A stretch of 7,333 nucleotides of DNA from Clostridia bacterium (GCA_030595925.1 JAUVLC010000114.1:1-7333), one strand, 5' to 3'. Shown: positions 1 through 7,122, counted from the first letter of the stretch. A program made the numbers and translations. The notes: a model not told the origin generated them from the sequence alone.

Positions 1-931
1 AAAAAAAACATCCTTCGCCAATTTTTGAAAATAAAGGAAAAAAATATCCGGAAATCACAAAATTTGAAATTCCCCGGTAATAAAAAATGATATTTCCAGG
101 AAGCGCCCTTGCTATATTCATTATAGATATCCGGTGTCCAGATATAAACTGGTTTACACAGCTCATAGAAACAGTGTCGTCTACAACTAAATGTTGTCTA
201 ATTATCCACGGTAAAACTAATATAAAAAATGAGATAATTAAAAAAAATCCTTTCTTATATCTCTTTTTGATAATAAAAAAATAGATAAACCCCGCCAATA
301 CTAATGAAAATCCAATTAATTTAGTAAAGAAACTTATCGCCAACATAAAACAAGATAAGAACAGATATTTATTAAAAATATTATTAGTCTGTTCGTATTT
401 TTTTAATAAAAACAAGGTAACAATAGAAAAAAACAGATAAACTATTTCCGGATTAATAAGTGTGGAAAATGATAAAAACCACAAGTTAGTACAGGTAAGC
501 AAGATAATAAGTGTTGAATTATATGGAATAGGGAATAAAGCAGAAGTTACAAATTTTAGATTCTGTGCTTTAAACTTATTAGAAAGAAGAATATAAATAG
601 TTATTAGTGATAGAGTTCCAAATAAAACAGAAAGCAATTTCAACGCAATAATATTGTTTTGAGTAAAAACCTTTAATACTATAGCTAAAAGGAAAGGATA
701 GAAAAAGGGAAATTCTACATTGGAAGGGTTTCCCGAATAATAGAGGTCTCTATATCCCTGCCCCGTACTAATCGAACGGGCTAATATTAAGTAAAAAGAA
801 CTCTCGTTATTAAAATTAAAAATCGTTAAATCCGAATTTAATAAAGAAATTGAAATCACTAAAAATAACAGCAAAATAAATAAAAACCATCTTTTTTTAA
901 TAAACTCCACAATTTTATTTCTTACCATCAT
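1..931 (-). CDS. GT-C (PMT/ArnT-like) membrane glycosyltransferase, N-terminal 310 codons, runs off left edge
   Basis: Reading the minus strand from the ATG at 931 gives 310 codons with no stop up to the window edge. The product is a polytopic membrane protein: the first membrane helix is about residues 15-31, and further hydrophobic helices follow to the end. It aligns with both downstream-type paralogues in this window: E43 before ILARS (49-53), FFYP at 76-79, SVLFG at 101-105, TCTNLWF near 146-152, LPW at 240-242 and GYF at 295-297. By family knowledge it would transfer a sugar from a polyprenyl-phosphate donor on the outer membrane face. The position usually held by the catalytic Asp of the family is Glu (E43), so activity is less certain. 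The start is well supported: GAGGGG lies 6 nt before the first of two adjacent ATGs. The extracytoplasmic domain and any TPR tail lie outside the window. It is 142 bp downstream of the preceding gene and may have its own weak promoter. Confidence 0.88.
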   Translation of the reverse strand, partial: MMVRNKIVEFIKKRWFLFILLLFLVISISLLNSDLTIFNFNNESSFYLILARSISTGQGYRDLYYSGNPSNVEFPFFYPFLLAIVLKVFTQNNIIALKLLSVLFGTLSLITIYILLSNKFKAQNLKFVTSALFPIPYNSTLIILLTCTNLWFLSFSTLINPEIVYLFFSIVTLFLLKKYEQTNNIFNKYLFLSCFMLAISFFTKLIGFSLVLAGFIYFFIIKKRYKKGFFLIISFFILVLPWIIRQHLVVDDTVSMSCVNQFISGHRISIMNIARALPGNIIFYYRGISNFVISGYFFPLFSKIGEGCFF

Positions 932-937
932 TTTTAA

Positions 938-943
938 CCCCTC
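938..943 (-). promoter_or_regulatory. Shine-Dalgarno site of the left-edge glycosyltransferase
   Basis: On the minus strand GAGGGG is followed by a 6-nt A/T spacer and ATGATG. It is the strongest ribosome binding site in the window and fixes the start at 931 (or at the second ATG, 928). The same GAGGG arrangement precedes the internal ATG at 6853 of the upstream paralogue, which supports choosing that start there. Confidence 0.75.
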
Positions 944-975
944 GTTTTCAAGTATTTATTACCTAACATTTTAAT

Positions 976-1003
976 CTTATAACATAATAAATTTCTCTGT
1001 CCG
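976..1003 (-). promoter_or_regulatory. candidate sigma70-type promoter for the left-edge glycosyltransferase
   Basis: On the minus strand CGGACA (998-1003, 4 of 6 matches to TTGACA) is followed after 16 nt by TATAAG (976-981, 5 of 6 matches to TATAAT). Transcription would begin near 969, about 38 nt before the ATG at 931. In DNA this AT-rich, -10-like hexamers are common, so this is only a candidate; readthrough from the upstream gene is equally possible. Confidence 0.25.
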
Positions 1004-1014
1004 GAGTAGAAAAG

Positions 1015-1030
1015 ATTCGACAAATCGAAT
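1015..1030. repeat. short inverted repeat 3' of the 730-aa glycosyltransferase gene
   Basis: ATTCGA and TCGAAT form a perfect 6-bp stem around a 4-nt CAAA loop, starting 44 nt beyond the stop codon at 1074. On the minus-strand transcript the stem is followed by CUUUUCU, a weak resemblance to an intrinsic terminator. The stem is short with only two G-C pairs, so efficient termination is unlikely. It might instead be an attenuator or mean nothing. Confidence 0.3.
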
Positions 1031-1073
1031 ATTACAAGTAAATATTGCACGAATAAATCACAACATTACTTCT

Positions 1074-3266
1074 TTAATCTTCTTCACCACATTGCCGGAT
1101 TATTCTTCGCCTATGGTTTACTCTGATTTGCTCTCTTGCTTTATACTCTAAAGAAGAATCTATCCTCATCGCTTTTTTAAAATGTAATATTGCCAAACCA
1201 TAATTCCCCTGGTAAGCATAAGCTATTCCTAAATTATAATAACAAATTGATAAAGTAGGATTTAATTTAAGAGCATTTTTAAACAAATTAATCGCTTTGG
1301 AAAAATTATGATTGTTTAAGTAAAGATTCCCTAATAATAAGTATCCATTTACATCATTTAATCCGGTTCTTATTAGTTCTTCCTTCTGAAGAATAGCTAA
1401 TCTACTTTTGGCTATTTCATAATTGGGCTGCAAATCTACTGCCTTCCTGTACATTACACAAGCTTGTTTTAAAAGTCCTTTTTTTTCAAAACAAACCCCC
1501 ATTTGATAATAAACACCGAAGAATCCCGGAACCATATTTATTACTTTTTCAAACTCAGGAATTGCCTCAACATAGTTGTCTTCCCCCATATTATACAGGC
1601 CTTTTTCAAAAAAAGATTTAGTTAAAGAACTAACCTGTACGAGTTTATAAATCCGGACAACTTGATCAGTAAAAAATATCTCAGGTTCAAACATAATCGC
1701 TAAAGGATTAAATATCAGATTTTGACATTCTTTATTCAATTTTTTTAATAGTTTTCTTTCCTCTTCCGTACTGACAACAAAATAATCAGCAATCCCACTT
1801 TCAAATGTCAATTTTATTTCTTCCCAACTTCTATAATTTGGCCAACAGGGAGCATTTTCTAAAAAAACCCCTTGTCGGTGACTATAAAGATAAAAAGCCG
1901 GAGCCCAATCAGAAATAACTACCGCATTAGGAGAAGTATTTTGCTCTATCCAGGGAGCAGCTCTAAAATATGAATTGTGCCAATACTCATGATAATTACC
2001 TCTCATTTTAATAGAAAAATGCTTGTAATTTTTCAAATAAACAACATTATTATAAATCATCTCGGCAATAGGTATTAAATTATAATAAAAATGGAATAAA
2101 ATAATCAGGACTATTGCTACCTGTTTAAGATAACAATATCTTTTAACTACAAAAAACGAAACACCTTTAATTATAAAGTATAAAATAAAAGGGAGTAAAG
2201 GAAAAAGATATCGGGATTCCCCATTATGAATTAAAAGTATTGCTGAATATGAAAAGATATAGAAAAAAAGTAATCTTTTATCCTTTTTCTTAATTTGGGA
2301 AAACAAACCGATTATAACAGTAATACTTAAAATTATACTTGATAAAAAATAAAAAAAACGATAAGCTCGTCCAACATAAAATATTCCCATATTGTTTATC
2401 AGGCTATGCAGAGAAGGAAAACATTTTTCGTTAACAAAAGAAAATTCTTCTAGTCCTATAAAATATCCGGGAATAAAAAGTACAACGATTTGTCCAAAAT
2501 AATAAACAATATGCCCTATTATCATTTTGCCAAACAGTAACACATTAAGTCCACTTAGATATATAATGAACTCATCAATATATGGCTTGGTTATGGCCTC
2601 ACGAAAAAGAAATCCACTTCTTATTTCCCAGGGTAAAATCAAAAAACTGCATAAGCACATTAATAAAAATGCCTGTCGATATTTTTTTTCAGTAATAAAA
2701 TAAAAAAAAGTCGCTACCATCAAAGATGCCCCAATACATCTTGTAAAAAATATTATGACTAATAAGAAACCGGCTATAAGCAAAAACCTCTTTTGGTTTT
2801 CGTATTTTTCTAAAATAATAAAAAACAAGAGAGAAAAAAACAAATAAGGCATTTCGCTGGCAAAACTTGTTGAAAAAATCAAAAAGAAAGGATTCGTCGC
2901 CGTAAAAAACAAAAGAAGCAGCAGGGATAAAAAAGAAATTTTTTTCTTAAACAAAAGATACACAAGAATTAAAGAACCTGTTCCAAAAAGCACGGAAATT
3001 AAACGCAAAAGAATAATATTTTCTCCAAAAAGAAACTGTCCCAAAGCTAAAATTAAAGGATAAAAAAAAGGTTGCTTGGTATGAGGAGGAGAAGAAGGAT
3101 AATAGATGTCCTGATATTTGTGTTTCTGCGAAATTGACCTGCCTAGTAAAAATAATTCATCATTATCACCCCCTATGGGAAAATCAGGGATAAGCAATAA
3201 AAGAGAACAAAACAAATGAAGCAATAAAATCAATATTAAACATATTTTTTTCTTTTTTCTATTCAT
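1074..3266 (-). CDS. GT-C (PMT/ArnT-like) membrane glycosyltransferase with four C-terminal TPRs
   Basis: This 730-residue protein has three parts. Residues 1-400 are a polytopic GT-C membrane domain of roughly a dozen helices. The first is about 8-27, followed by the acidic loop D34-N-D-E37 that matches the family's catalytic Asp region, then SVLFG (91-95), LPW (211-213), PGYF (266-269) and RYLFPLLPF (352-360). Residues about 403-550 form a soluble domain with APAFYL (455-460), shared with the 777-aa paralogue. Residues about 551-707 hold four TPR units (551-584, 585-618, 640-673, 674-707), and a basic tail precedes the final acidic GEED. By family knowledge it transfers a sugar from a polyprenyl-phosphate donor on the extracytoplasmic side; GT-C topology would place the TPRs there too. 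The ATG at 3266 has a poor Shine-Dalgarno, but an in-frame stop lies two codons upstream and the start keeps the whole first helix. It follows the radical SAM gene by 89 bp and is probably cotranscribed. Sugar and acceptor are unknown. Confidence 0.92.
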   Translation of the reverse strand: MNRKKKKICLILILLLHLFCSLLLLIPDFPIGGDNDELFLLGRSISQKHKYQDIYYPSSPPHTKQPFFYPLILALGQFLFGENIILLRLISVLFGTGSLILVYLLFKKKISFLSLLLLLFFTATNPFFLIFSTSFASEMPYLFFSLLFFIILEKYENQKRFLLIAGFLLVIIFFTRCIGASLMVATFFYFITEKKYRQAFLLMCLCSFLILPWEIRSGFLFREAITKPYIDEFIIYLSGLNVLLFGKMIIGHIVYYFGQIVVLFIPGYFIGLEEFSFVNEKCFPSLHSLINNMGIFYVGRAYRFFYFLSSIILSITVIIGLFSQIKKKDKRLLFFYIFSYSAILLIHNGESRYLFPLLPFILYFIIKGVSFFVVKRYCYLKQVAIVLIILFHFYYNLIPIAEMIYNNVVYLKNYKHFSIKMRGNYHEYWHNSYFRAAPWIEQNTSPNAVVISDWAPAFYLYSHRQGVFLENAPCWPNYRSWEEIKLTFESGIADYFVVSTEEERKLLKKLNKECQNLIFNPLAIMFEPEIFFTDQVVRIYKLVQVSSLTKSFFEKGLYNMGEDNYVEAIPEFEKVINMVPGFFGVYYQMGVCFEKKGLLKQACVMYRKAVDLQPNYEIAKSRLAILQKEELIRTGLNDVNGYLLLGNLYLNNHNFSKAINLFKNALKLNPTLSICYYNLGIAYAYQGNYGLAILHFKKAMRIDSSLEYKAREQIRVNHRRRIIRQCGEED

Positions 3267-3270
3267 TTTT

Positions 3271-3341
3271 TATAACCAAACGAGTGTTCACTATTGTTTT
3301 TTCTTAAAAACATACAGGGATAATCTAAAAATATAACCAAA
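3271..3341. repeat. pair of 10-bp direct repeats in the gap before the 730-aa gene
   Basis: TATAACCAAA occurs at 3271-3280 and again at 3332-3341, 61 bp apart, within the 89-bp gap between the radical SAM gene and the next glycosyltransferase. On the coding strand it reads TTTGGTTATA; one copy lies 4 nt before the ATG at 3266 and the other 14 nt after the radical SAM stop codon. It could be a binding site pair or chance in AT-rich DNA. No strong promoter is visible in this gap. Confidence 0.35.
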
Positions 3342-3355
3342 TTCGATACAAAATC

Positions 3356-4417
3356 TTACTTTTGAGGAAATAAATTATATTTTATAAAATTTAAGAATGG
3401 AAAAGCAATTCTTGGTTCTAAATAACAAACGTACATACCTTGCCGGCATAAAGAACAATCTCTTAATTTTTTAACTTCCTGTATATATTCTTTTTTTTTC
3501 AAAACTTCTTTAACTCGCTGATTTATTAAAGAAAAAGATTTACCTTTTTTATACACAATGCCACATGGGACCAAATTCCCATCAGGCAAAATTTCAATAT
3601 AGTAAGAGGGTAATCTACATTTCCCGGGCAAACAATTACTTTTCCCGGAAACAAAATAGTCAACAATATTGGAAAGAAAATATTTGCTATTAATTACATG
3701 TTTTTCATTTAAAATTTCTTTAATAAATTGCTTAATTTTTTCTTTCTCAATTATATTATTAGTAAATTCATTATCAGCCTGATTGCCAAAAATGTTAGAA
3801 ATCGGTTGAAATTGCTGAAAAACTCCTATATTTTTAATTACCCCCACCAATTGTATTAATTCATCAATATTCCATGGAGCAATAATAGTATTAACTACTA
3901 TATTAATATTAGGGGCATATTTTTTAAGATTATTAATCGCCTCTAAAGCATGGTCAAAAGCACCTTTTACCCCTCTTACTTCATCATTTGTCTCTCTTAA
4001 TCCATCTATACTAATAGAAATTTCGTTAATTCCACTAAAAGCAAGTCGCTGGGACATCTTTTCATTTAATAAATAGCCATTGGTCACCAAATGGACATGG
4101 GGAACGAATTTTTTTGCATAAATAACCCTTTCTATAATATCCGGAAGCAACAACGGTTCTCCACCCCCCAAACTTAAATGACAACACCCCCCCTTAATAT
4201 CATCAACAAGTTTTTTAAATAAGTTAAAAGACAACGTTTGTTTATTTTTTAACTTCCAATTATGACACATTTTACACTTAAAATTACAACTATTGGTTAT
4301 GTAAACTTCACAAAAAAGGGGATTTATTTTTCGAAAAACCCAATAATTAAAATACCATTTAATAATTCTAATTAAGATTTTAAGATACTCTGTTTTTGTA
4401 GTTTTTATTTTTCTCAT
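3356..4417 (-). CDS. radical SAM enzyme with SPASM-like C-terminal cysteines
   Basis: This 353-residue cytosolic enzyme belongs to the radical SAM superfamily. The CX3CX2C motif that binds the [4Fe-4S] cluster and SAM is C44, C48 and C51. GGGEP (84-88) is the SAM-contacting glycine motif and SISIDG (134-139) the conserved strand. The C-terminus has C267-X12-G280-X4-C285, exactly the first half of the SPASM pattern, then C321-X2-C324-X6-C331, but not the final CX3C. C262 is a possible further ligand. An auxiliary Fe-S cluster is therefore likely, but the classical seven-cysteine SPASM set is incomplete. The basic, aromatic-rich stretch at 10-35 may be amphipathic and touch the membrane. SPASM enzymes modify peptides, proteins or small molecules; the substrate here cannot be named. 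Its place between two GT-C genes suggests a role in making or modifying a glycan precursor or acceptor. ATG 4417 has no clear Shine-Dalgarno, but no ATG, GTG or TTG lies in frame between it and the upstream stops. Confidence 0.92.
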   Translation of the reverse strand: MRKIKTTKTEYLKILIRIIKWYFNYWVFRKINPLFCEVYITNSCNFKCKMCHNWKLKNKQTLSFNLFKKLVDDIKGGCCHLSLGGGEPLLLPDIIERVIYAKKFVPHVHLVTNGYLLNEKMSQRLAFSGINEISISIDGLRETNDEVRGVKGAFDHALEAINNLKKYAPNINIVVNTIIAPWNIDELIQLVGVIKNIGVFQQFQPISNIFGNQADNEFTNNIIEKEKIKQFIKEILNEKHVINSKYFLSNIVDYFVSGKSNCLPGKCRLPSYYIEILPDGNLVPCGIVYKKGKSFSLINQRVKEVLKKKEYIQEVKKLRDCSLCRQGMYVCYLEPRIAFPFLNFIKYNLFPQK

Positions 4418-4469
4418 ATTTTTAAATTTTAATTTTTCTATTTTTTCATTATCGGCAATTCCTGTAATT

Positions 4470-4488
4470 GATAATAACTATTATTATC
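4470..4488. repeat. perfect 8-bp inverted repeat upstream of the radical SAM gene
   Basis: GATAATAA (4470-4477) and TTATTATC (4481-4488) are exact reverse complements around a 3-bp centre. They sit in the 102-bp gap between the 777-aa glycosyltransferase and the radical SAM gene, 53 bp before the latter's ATG. The stem is nearly all A-T and no U-run follows on the minus strand, so it is not a good terminator. An operator-like site is possible but unproven. Confidence 0.35.
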
Positions 4489-4519
4489 CGTAAATATAAA
4501 TTCTATAACTTAACAAAGA

Positions 4520-6853
4520 TTATTTTAACAAGGTTTTAATTTCTTCTATTTCACCGAAAAAAGAATTACATTCCTCCTTTTTTATACTCTGCATAATTTT
4601 TATATAATGTTTTATTTTATAATTTAGACTTAAAGAATGTTCTTCTTCCAATGCTTTCTTAAATGCTTTTATAACTTCGTCATAATCGCCATAAAACATA
4701 TAGGCTTCTCCTAAAGCATAATATGCTTCCGCCAAATGAGCATTAATTTGTATGGTTTTTATAAAACATTCTGTCGCAAAATTATAATTTTTATCTTCCA
4801 TATAAGCCTTACCCAAACCCATCCATAATAACGCATTATTTGGGGTTTGTCTTAATTCTTCGATAGTTTTTATAATTTCAGCCTTATTTTTTGCTATTTC
4901 ATAATTAGGCTGTAATTTAATTGCCTTTTCGTAATTATCTAATGCTTCCTGTAATAATCCTTTTTTTTCATAACAACATCCTGAATTAAAGTATTCTATA
5001 AAATTATTTTCAATTTCTAAAGCTTTCTGAAAACTCTTAGCCGCTTGTATAAAATCTCTCTTATTATACCAATAAACTCCTTGATTATTTAATTGTTTTG
5101 CTTTAGGATTAACCCTCAGTATTTTAAATAATTGTATCTCTTCATCCTGCAATAAATTGATTCTTACAATGGGAACAAAAATCTTTTCTTTACAATAATA
5201 ATTTAGCTTTTCAATCATTCTCTCTGATTTTGGATATACCGACTCAACGACGATGTATTTTACATTATTTTTTTCTATTTCTGAAACAATATCTGCAATT
5301 TTTCTCTGTTCCGTATCTAATTGATACCGCCCCCAATAAAAATAACATGTCTTTCTATCAGTAAACAAGTAAAATGCCGGAGCATCATAAGCCATAAATA
5401 CATCATCGGAAAAGGTGTTTTCCTTTACCCATAAAGCAAGTTCCCCATAAACAAAACATCCCGAAGAATAATAATAACTTCTTTCCCTTAAAGATATTCT
5501 TTTTTTGTTAATCAAATAGTCTACATTGCCTTTTATTCCCCAAAGAAGCGGAACAATATTACCATAAAAAAATATTATAAAGATAATCAGAATTATCGTT
5601 TTAAATAACGGCTTTGATAAACTTAATTTTTTCTTGAGCAAAAACACAGCCGTCCATAAATAATAAAAAATAAAAGGCAACAAAGGGAAAAGATATCTCT
5701 TCCCTCCCACAAAATAATAATTAGGCGGACAGAGTAAAAGAACCAAAAAATAGATAAAAAAATAAATCTCTATTAAATTTTTTCCTCTAATTCTGGATAA
5801 AAATCCAACAAGGGTTAACCCGGAAAAAAAAATAATCATTAAAAAAGAAAAAAAAGGCAATGATGATGAAATATTTGTTTCTTTTATGCCTGATATAAAA
5901 CCATATAAAATACAAAAGAAACCTTTTCCTTCAAAACAAGGAATACCTAAAAAATAACCGGGAAGCAATAAATGAGTAATTGCTTTTCCATACTGAATAA
6001 TATTCCAGGGAATTGTTTTTAGTAAATTTATCAGGCTGCCCTGATGGCCCTGCCAAATCTGAAAAAGATATGTCTGCGGAAAACTCCCTTCTTTTCCGAG
6101 AGTAGAAGGAATTACAATTATTTTATACATAATCCAGGGAAAAATTAATAAAGAACAAAAGAAAGTAATCAGCATTGCTTTCTTATATTGTTTTTGCACT
6201 ACAAAGTAAATGACAGACGCCAGGATAAGAAAAATACCCATTGATTTAGTGAAATAAGCCAATATTAAACTCATAATCCCAAAAACCAAATATCTATTAA
6301 AGCGGGTATTTTGTTTTTTATATTGTTTTAAAAATAAAATAGCTAACATTGAAAACAAAAGATATGTGGTTTCAGGAATAGTAGTTACCAGAAAAAACAT
6401 AAACCATAAATTAGTGCAGGTAAACAATAAAATCAGGACAGAACGGCTAAAAAGCGACGAGCAATTAATTATATCTTGTAATTTATGCTTTTTATGCCTC
6501 AAATTAAAATTTACATATTTACCGGAAAAGAAAAAATAAATCACCCACAGGGAAGTAATTCCAAAAAAAGCAGAAACCAATTTTAAACCAATTACCGTTT
6601 TAGGAAAAAGCATCAAAACAAAAGAAAGCAACAAAGGATATAAAAAAGGATGTTCTACTCCTTCAGGTGGTTCTCCCGGATAACAAATATCGTTATAACT
6701 ATGATTAAAAGCAAGCGACTTAGCCAGAATAATATATAAAGGGCCATCCATCTTCATCGGCAAATCCCCATTTAATAATAATAATGAGGCTAAAACAGAA
6801 AAACAGATAATAAATAAAAAATACTTTTTTTTAATAAAGCTCATAAATTTCAT
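4520..6853 (-). CDS. GT-C (PMT/ArnT-like) membrane glycosyltransferase with four C-terminal TPRs
   Basis: From ATG 6853 this is a 777-residue protein with the same layout as the 730-aa paralogue. The membrane domain covers about 1-440: first helix 12-27, acidic D36 in MDGPLY before ILAKS (42-46), SAFFG (94-98), FPW (238-240), PGYF (298-301) and RYLFPLLPF (386-394). A soluble domain at about 441-586 carries APAFYL (491-496). Four TPRs follow (587-620, 621-654, 674-707, 708-741), then a charged helical tail. Family knowledge points to sugar transfer from a polyprenyl-phosphate donor outside the cytoplasm. I prefer ATG 6853 because GAGGG lies 5 nt upstream, as in the left-edge paralogue; ATG 6865, four codons earlier, overlaps that ribosome site and has only a weak GGA of its own. 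It is the first intact gene downstream of the insertion sequence and 102 bp before the radical SAM gene. Compared with the 730-aa protein it has an extra hydrophilic, basic loop near residues 116-134. Donor and acceptor are unknown. Confidence 0.92.
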   Translation of the reverse strand: MKFMSFIKKKYFLFIICFSVLASLLLLNGDLPMKMDGPLYIILAKSLAFNHSYNDICYPGEPPEGVEHPFLYPLLLSFVLMLFPKTVIGLKLVSAFFGITSLWVIYFFFSGKYVNFNLRHKKHKLQDIINCSSLFSRSVLILLFTCTNLWFMFFLVTTIPETTYLLFSMLAILFLKQYKKQNTRFNRYLVFGIMSLILAYFTKSMGIFLILASVIYFVVQKQYKKAMLITFFCSLLIFPWIMYKIIVIPSTLGKEGSFPQTYLFQIWQGHQGSLINLLKTIPWNIIQYGKAITHLLLPGYFLGIPCFEGKGFFCILYGFISGIKETNISSSLPFFSFLMIIFFSGLTLVGFLSRIRGKNLIEIYFFIYFLVLLLCPPNYYFVGGKRYLFPLLPFIFYYLWTAVFLLKKKLSLSKPLFKTIILIIFIIFFYGNIVPLLWGIKGNVDYLINKKRISLRERSYYYSSGCFVYGELALWVKENTFSDDVFMAYDAPAFYLFTDRKTCYFYWGRYQLDTEQRKIADIVSEIEKNNVKYIVVESVYPKSERMIEKLNYYCKEKIFVPIVRINLLQDEEIQLFKILRVNPKAKQLNNQGVYWYNKRDFIQAAKSFQKALEIENNFIEYFNSGCCYEKKGLLQEALDNYEKAIKLQPNYEIAKNKAEIIKTIEELRQTPNNALLWMGLGKAYMEDKNYNFATECFIKTIQINAHLAEAYYALGEAYMFYGDYDEVIKAFKKALEEEHSLSLNYKIKHYIKIMQSIKKEECNSFFGEIEEIKTLLK

Positions 6854-6858
6854 CAATA

Positions 6859-6863
6859 CCCTC
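6859..6863 (-). promoter_or_regulatory. Shine-Dalgarno site deciding the start of the 777-aa glycosyltransferase
   Basis: GAGGG on the minus strand lies 5 nt before the ATG at 6853. The competing ATG at 6865-6863 shares its last base with this site and would add only four residues (MRVL). The matching GAGGGG before the left-edge paralogue supports this site as the real one. Confidence 0.6.
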
Positions 6864-6901
6864 ATGTTTTTTTCCGGTTCTTTATTGTTTTTCCAAAATA
6901 C

Positions 6902-7108
6902 TCAAATTTCTTCCCAGGCATAAGTAATCTTTACTACTCCTTCATCCCCATCTTTTGAAAAATATATATTATTTATTCCTCGCTTCAAAGAAGGAAGAGA
7001 TTTGAAACAATTTGTATCTCTGTATTTCTCTACTCCTTCTTTTTCGTTCTTATTTGAAAAAAATTCATATTTAATAAAACAAGAACTCTTTGCATTAAAA
7101 TCTACAGT
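6902..7108 (-). pseudogene. 3' remnant of an unidentified protein gene
   Basis: One minus-strand frame is open from just after an in-frame TAG (7109-7111) to a TGA at 6902-6904, coding 68 residues. It contains no Met codon, so it is not a plausible complete small gene. The composition looks like real protein: charged and aromatic residues alternate, and the end reads KDGDEGVVKITYAWEEI, like the last strands of a beta-sheet domain. The frame breaks within a few bases of 7105, where AT-rich DNA gives way to the more GC-balanced insertion-sequence side. The simplest reading is the C-terminal end of a host gene cut by the IS insertion or a later deletion. It lies 48 bp before the 777-aa gene, so the lost gene may have been the preceding operon member. 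I do not recognise its family. The rest of the stretch between 6854 and 7174 holds no other gene that I can see. Confidence 0.5.
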
Positions 7109-7110
7109 CT

Positions 7111-7122
7111 AAACAGCTGTTT
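7111..7122. repeat. perfect 12-bp palindrome near the insertion-sequence junction
   Basis: AAACAGCTGTTT is its own reverse complement with no loop. It lies 6 bp inside the composition boundary at 7105. It may be part of the IS end or of a short separate insertion at 7105-7161. Its function is not evident. Confidence 0.4.

Noticed and set aside
87-284. A 65-codon plus-strand open frame.
   Set aside because: It lies wholly inside the minus-strand glycosyltransferase frame at 1-931, which is open throughout and has paralogues in the window. The plus-strand frame has no good ribosome site and no recognisable features.
1015-1030. The hairpin after the 730-aa gene as an intrinsic terminator.
   Set aside because: The stem has only 6 bp and two G-C pairs, and the following tract is CUUUUCU, not a clean U-run. 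It is listed only as an inverted repeat.
1074-1710. The TPR coding region as a tandem DNA repeat.
   Set aside because: The repetition is at protein level, with 34-residue units of divergent sequence; the DNA units are not near-identical.
4418-4476. An N-terminal extension of the radical SAM gene, since its frame stays open upstream of ATG 4417.
   Set aside because: There is no ATG, GTG or TTG in frame before the TAA TAA TAG stops, and the known domain begins well after residue 1.
6854-6865. An earlier ATG at 6865 as the start of the first glycosyltransferase.
   Set aside because: It has only a weak GGA upstream, and its codon overlaps the GAGGG that is well spaced for ATG 6853. The difference is four residues, so it remains possible.
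6902-7108. A short complete gene upstream of the 777-aa glycosyltransferase.
   Set aside because: The frame has no Met codon and no ribosome site near a plausible alternative start, so it is treated as a gene remnant.
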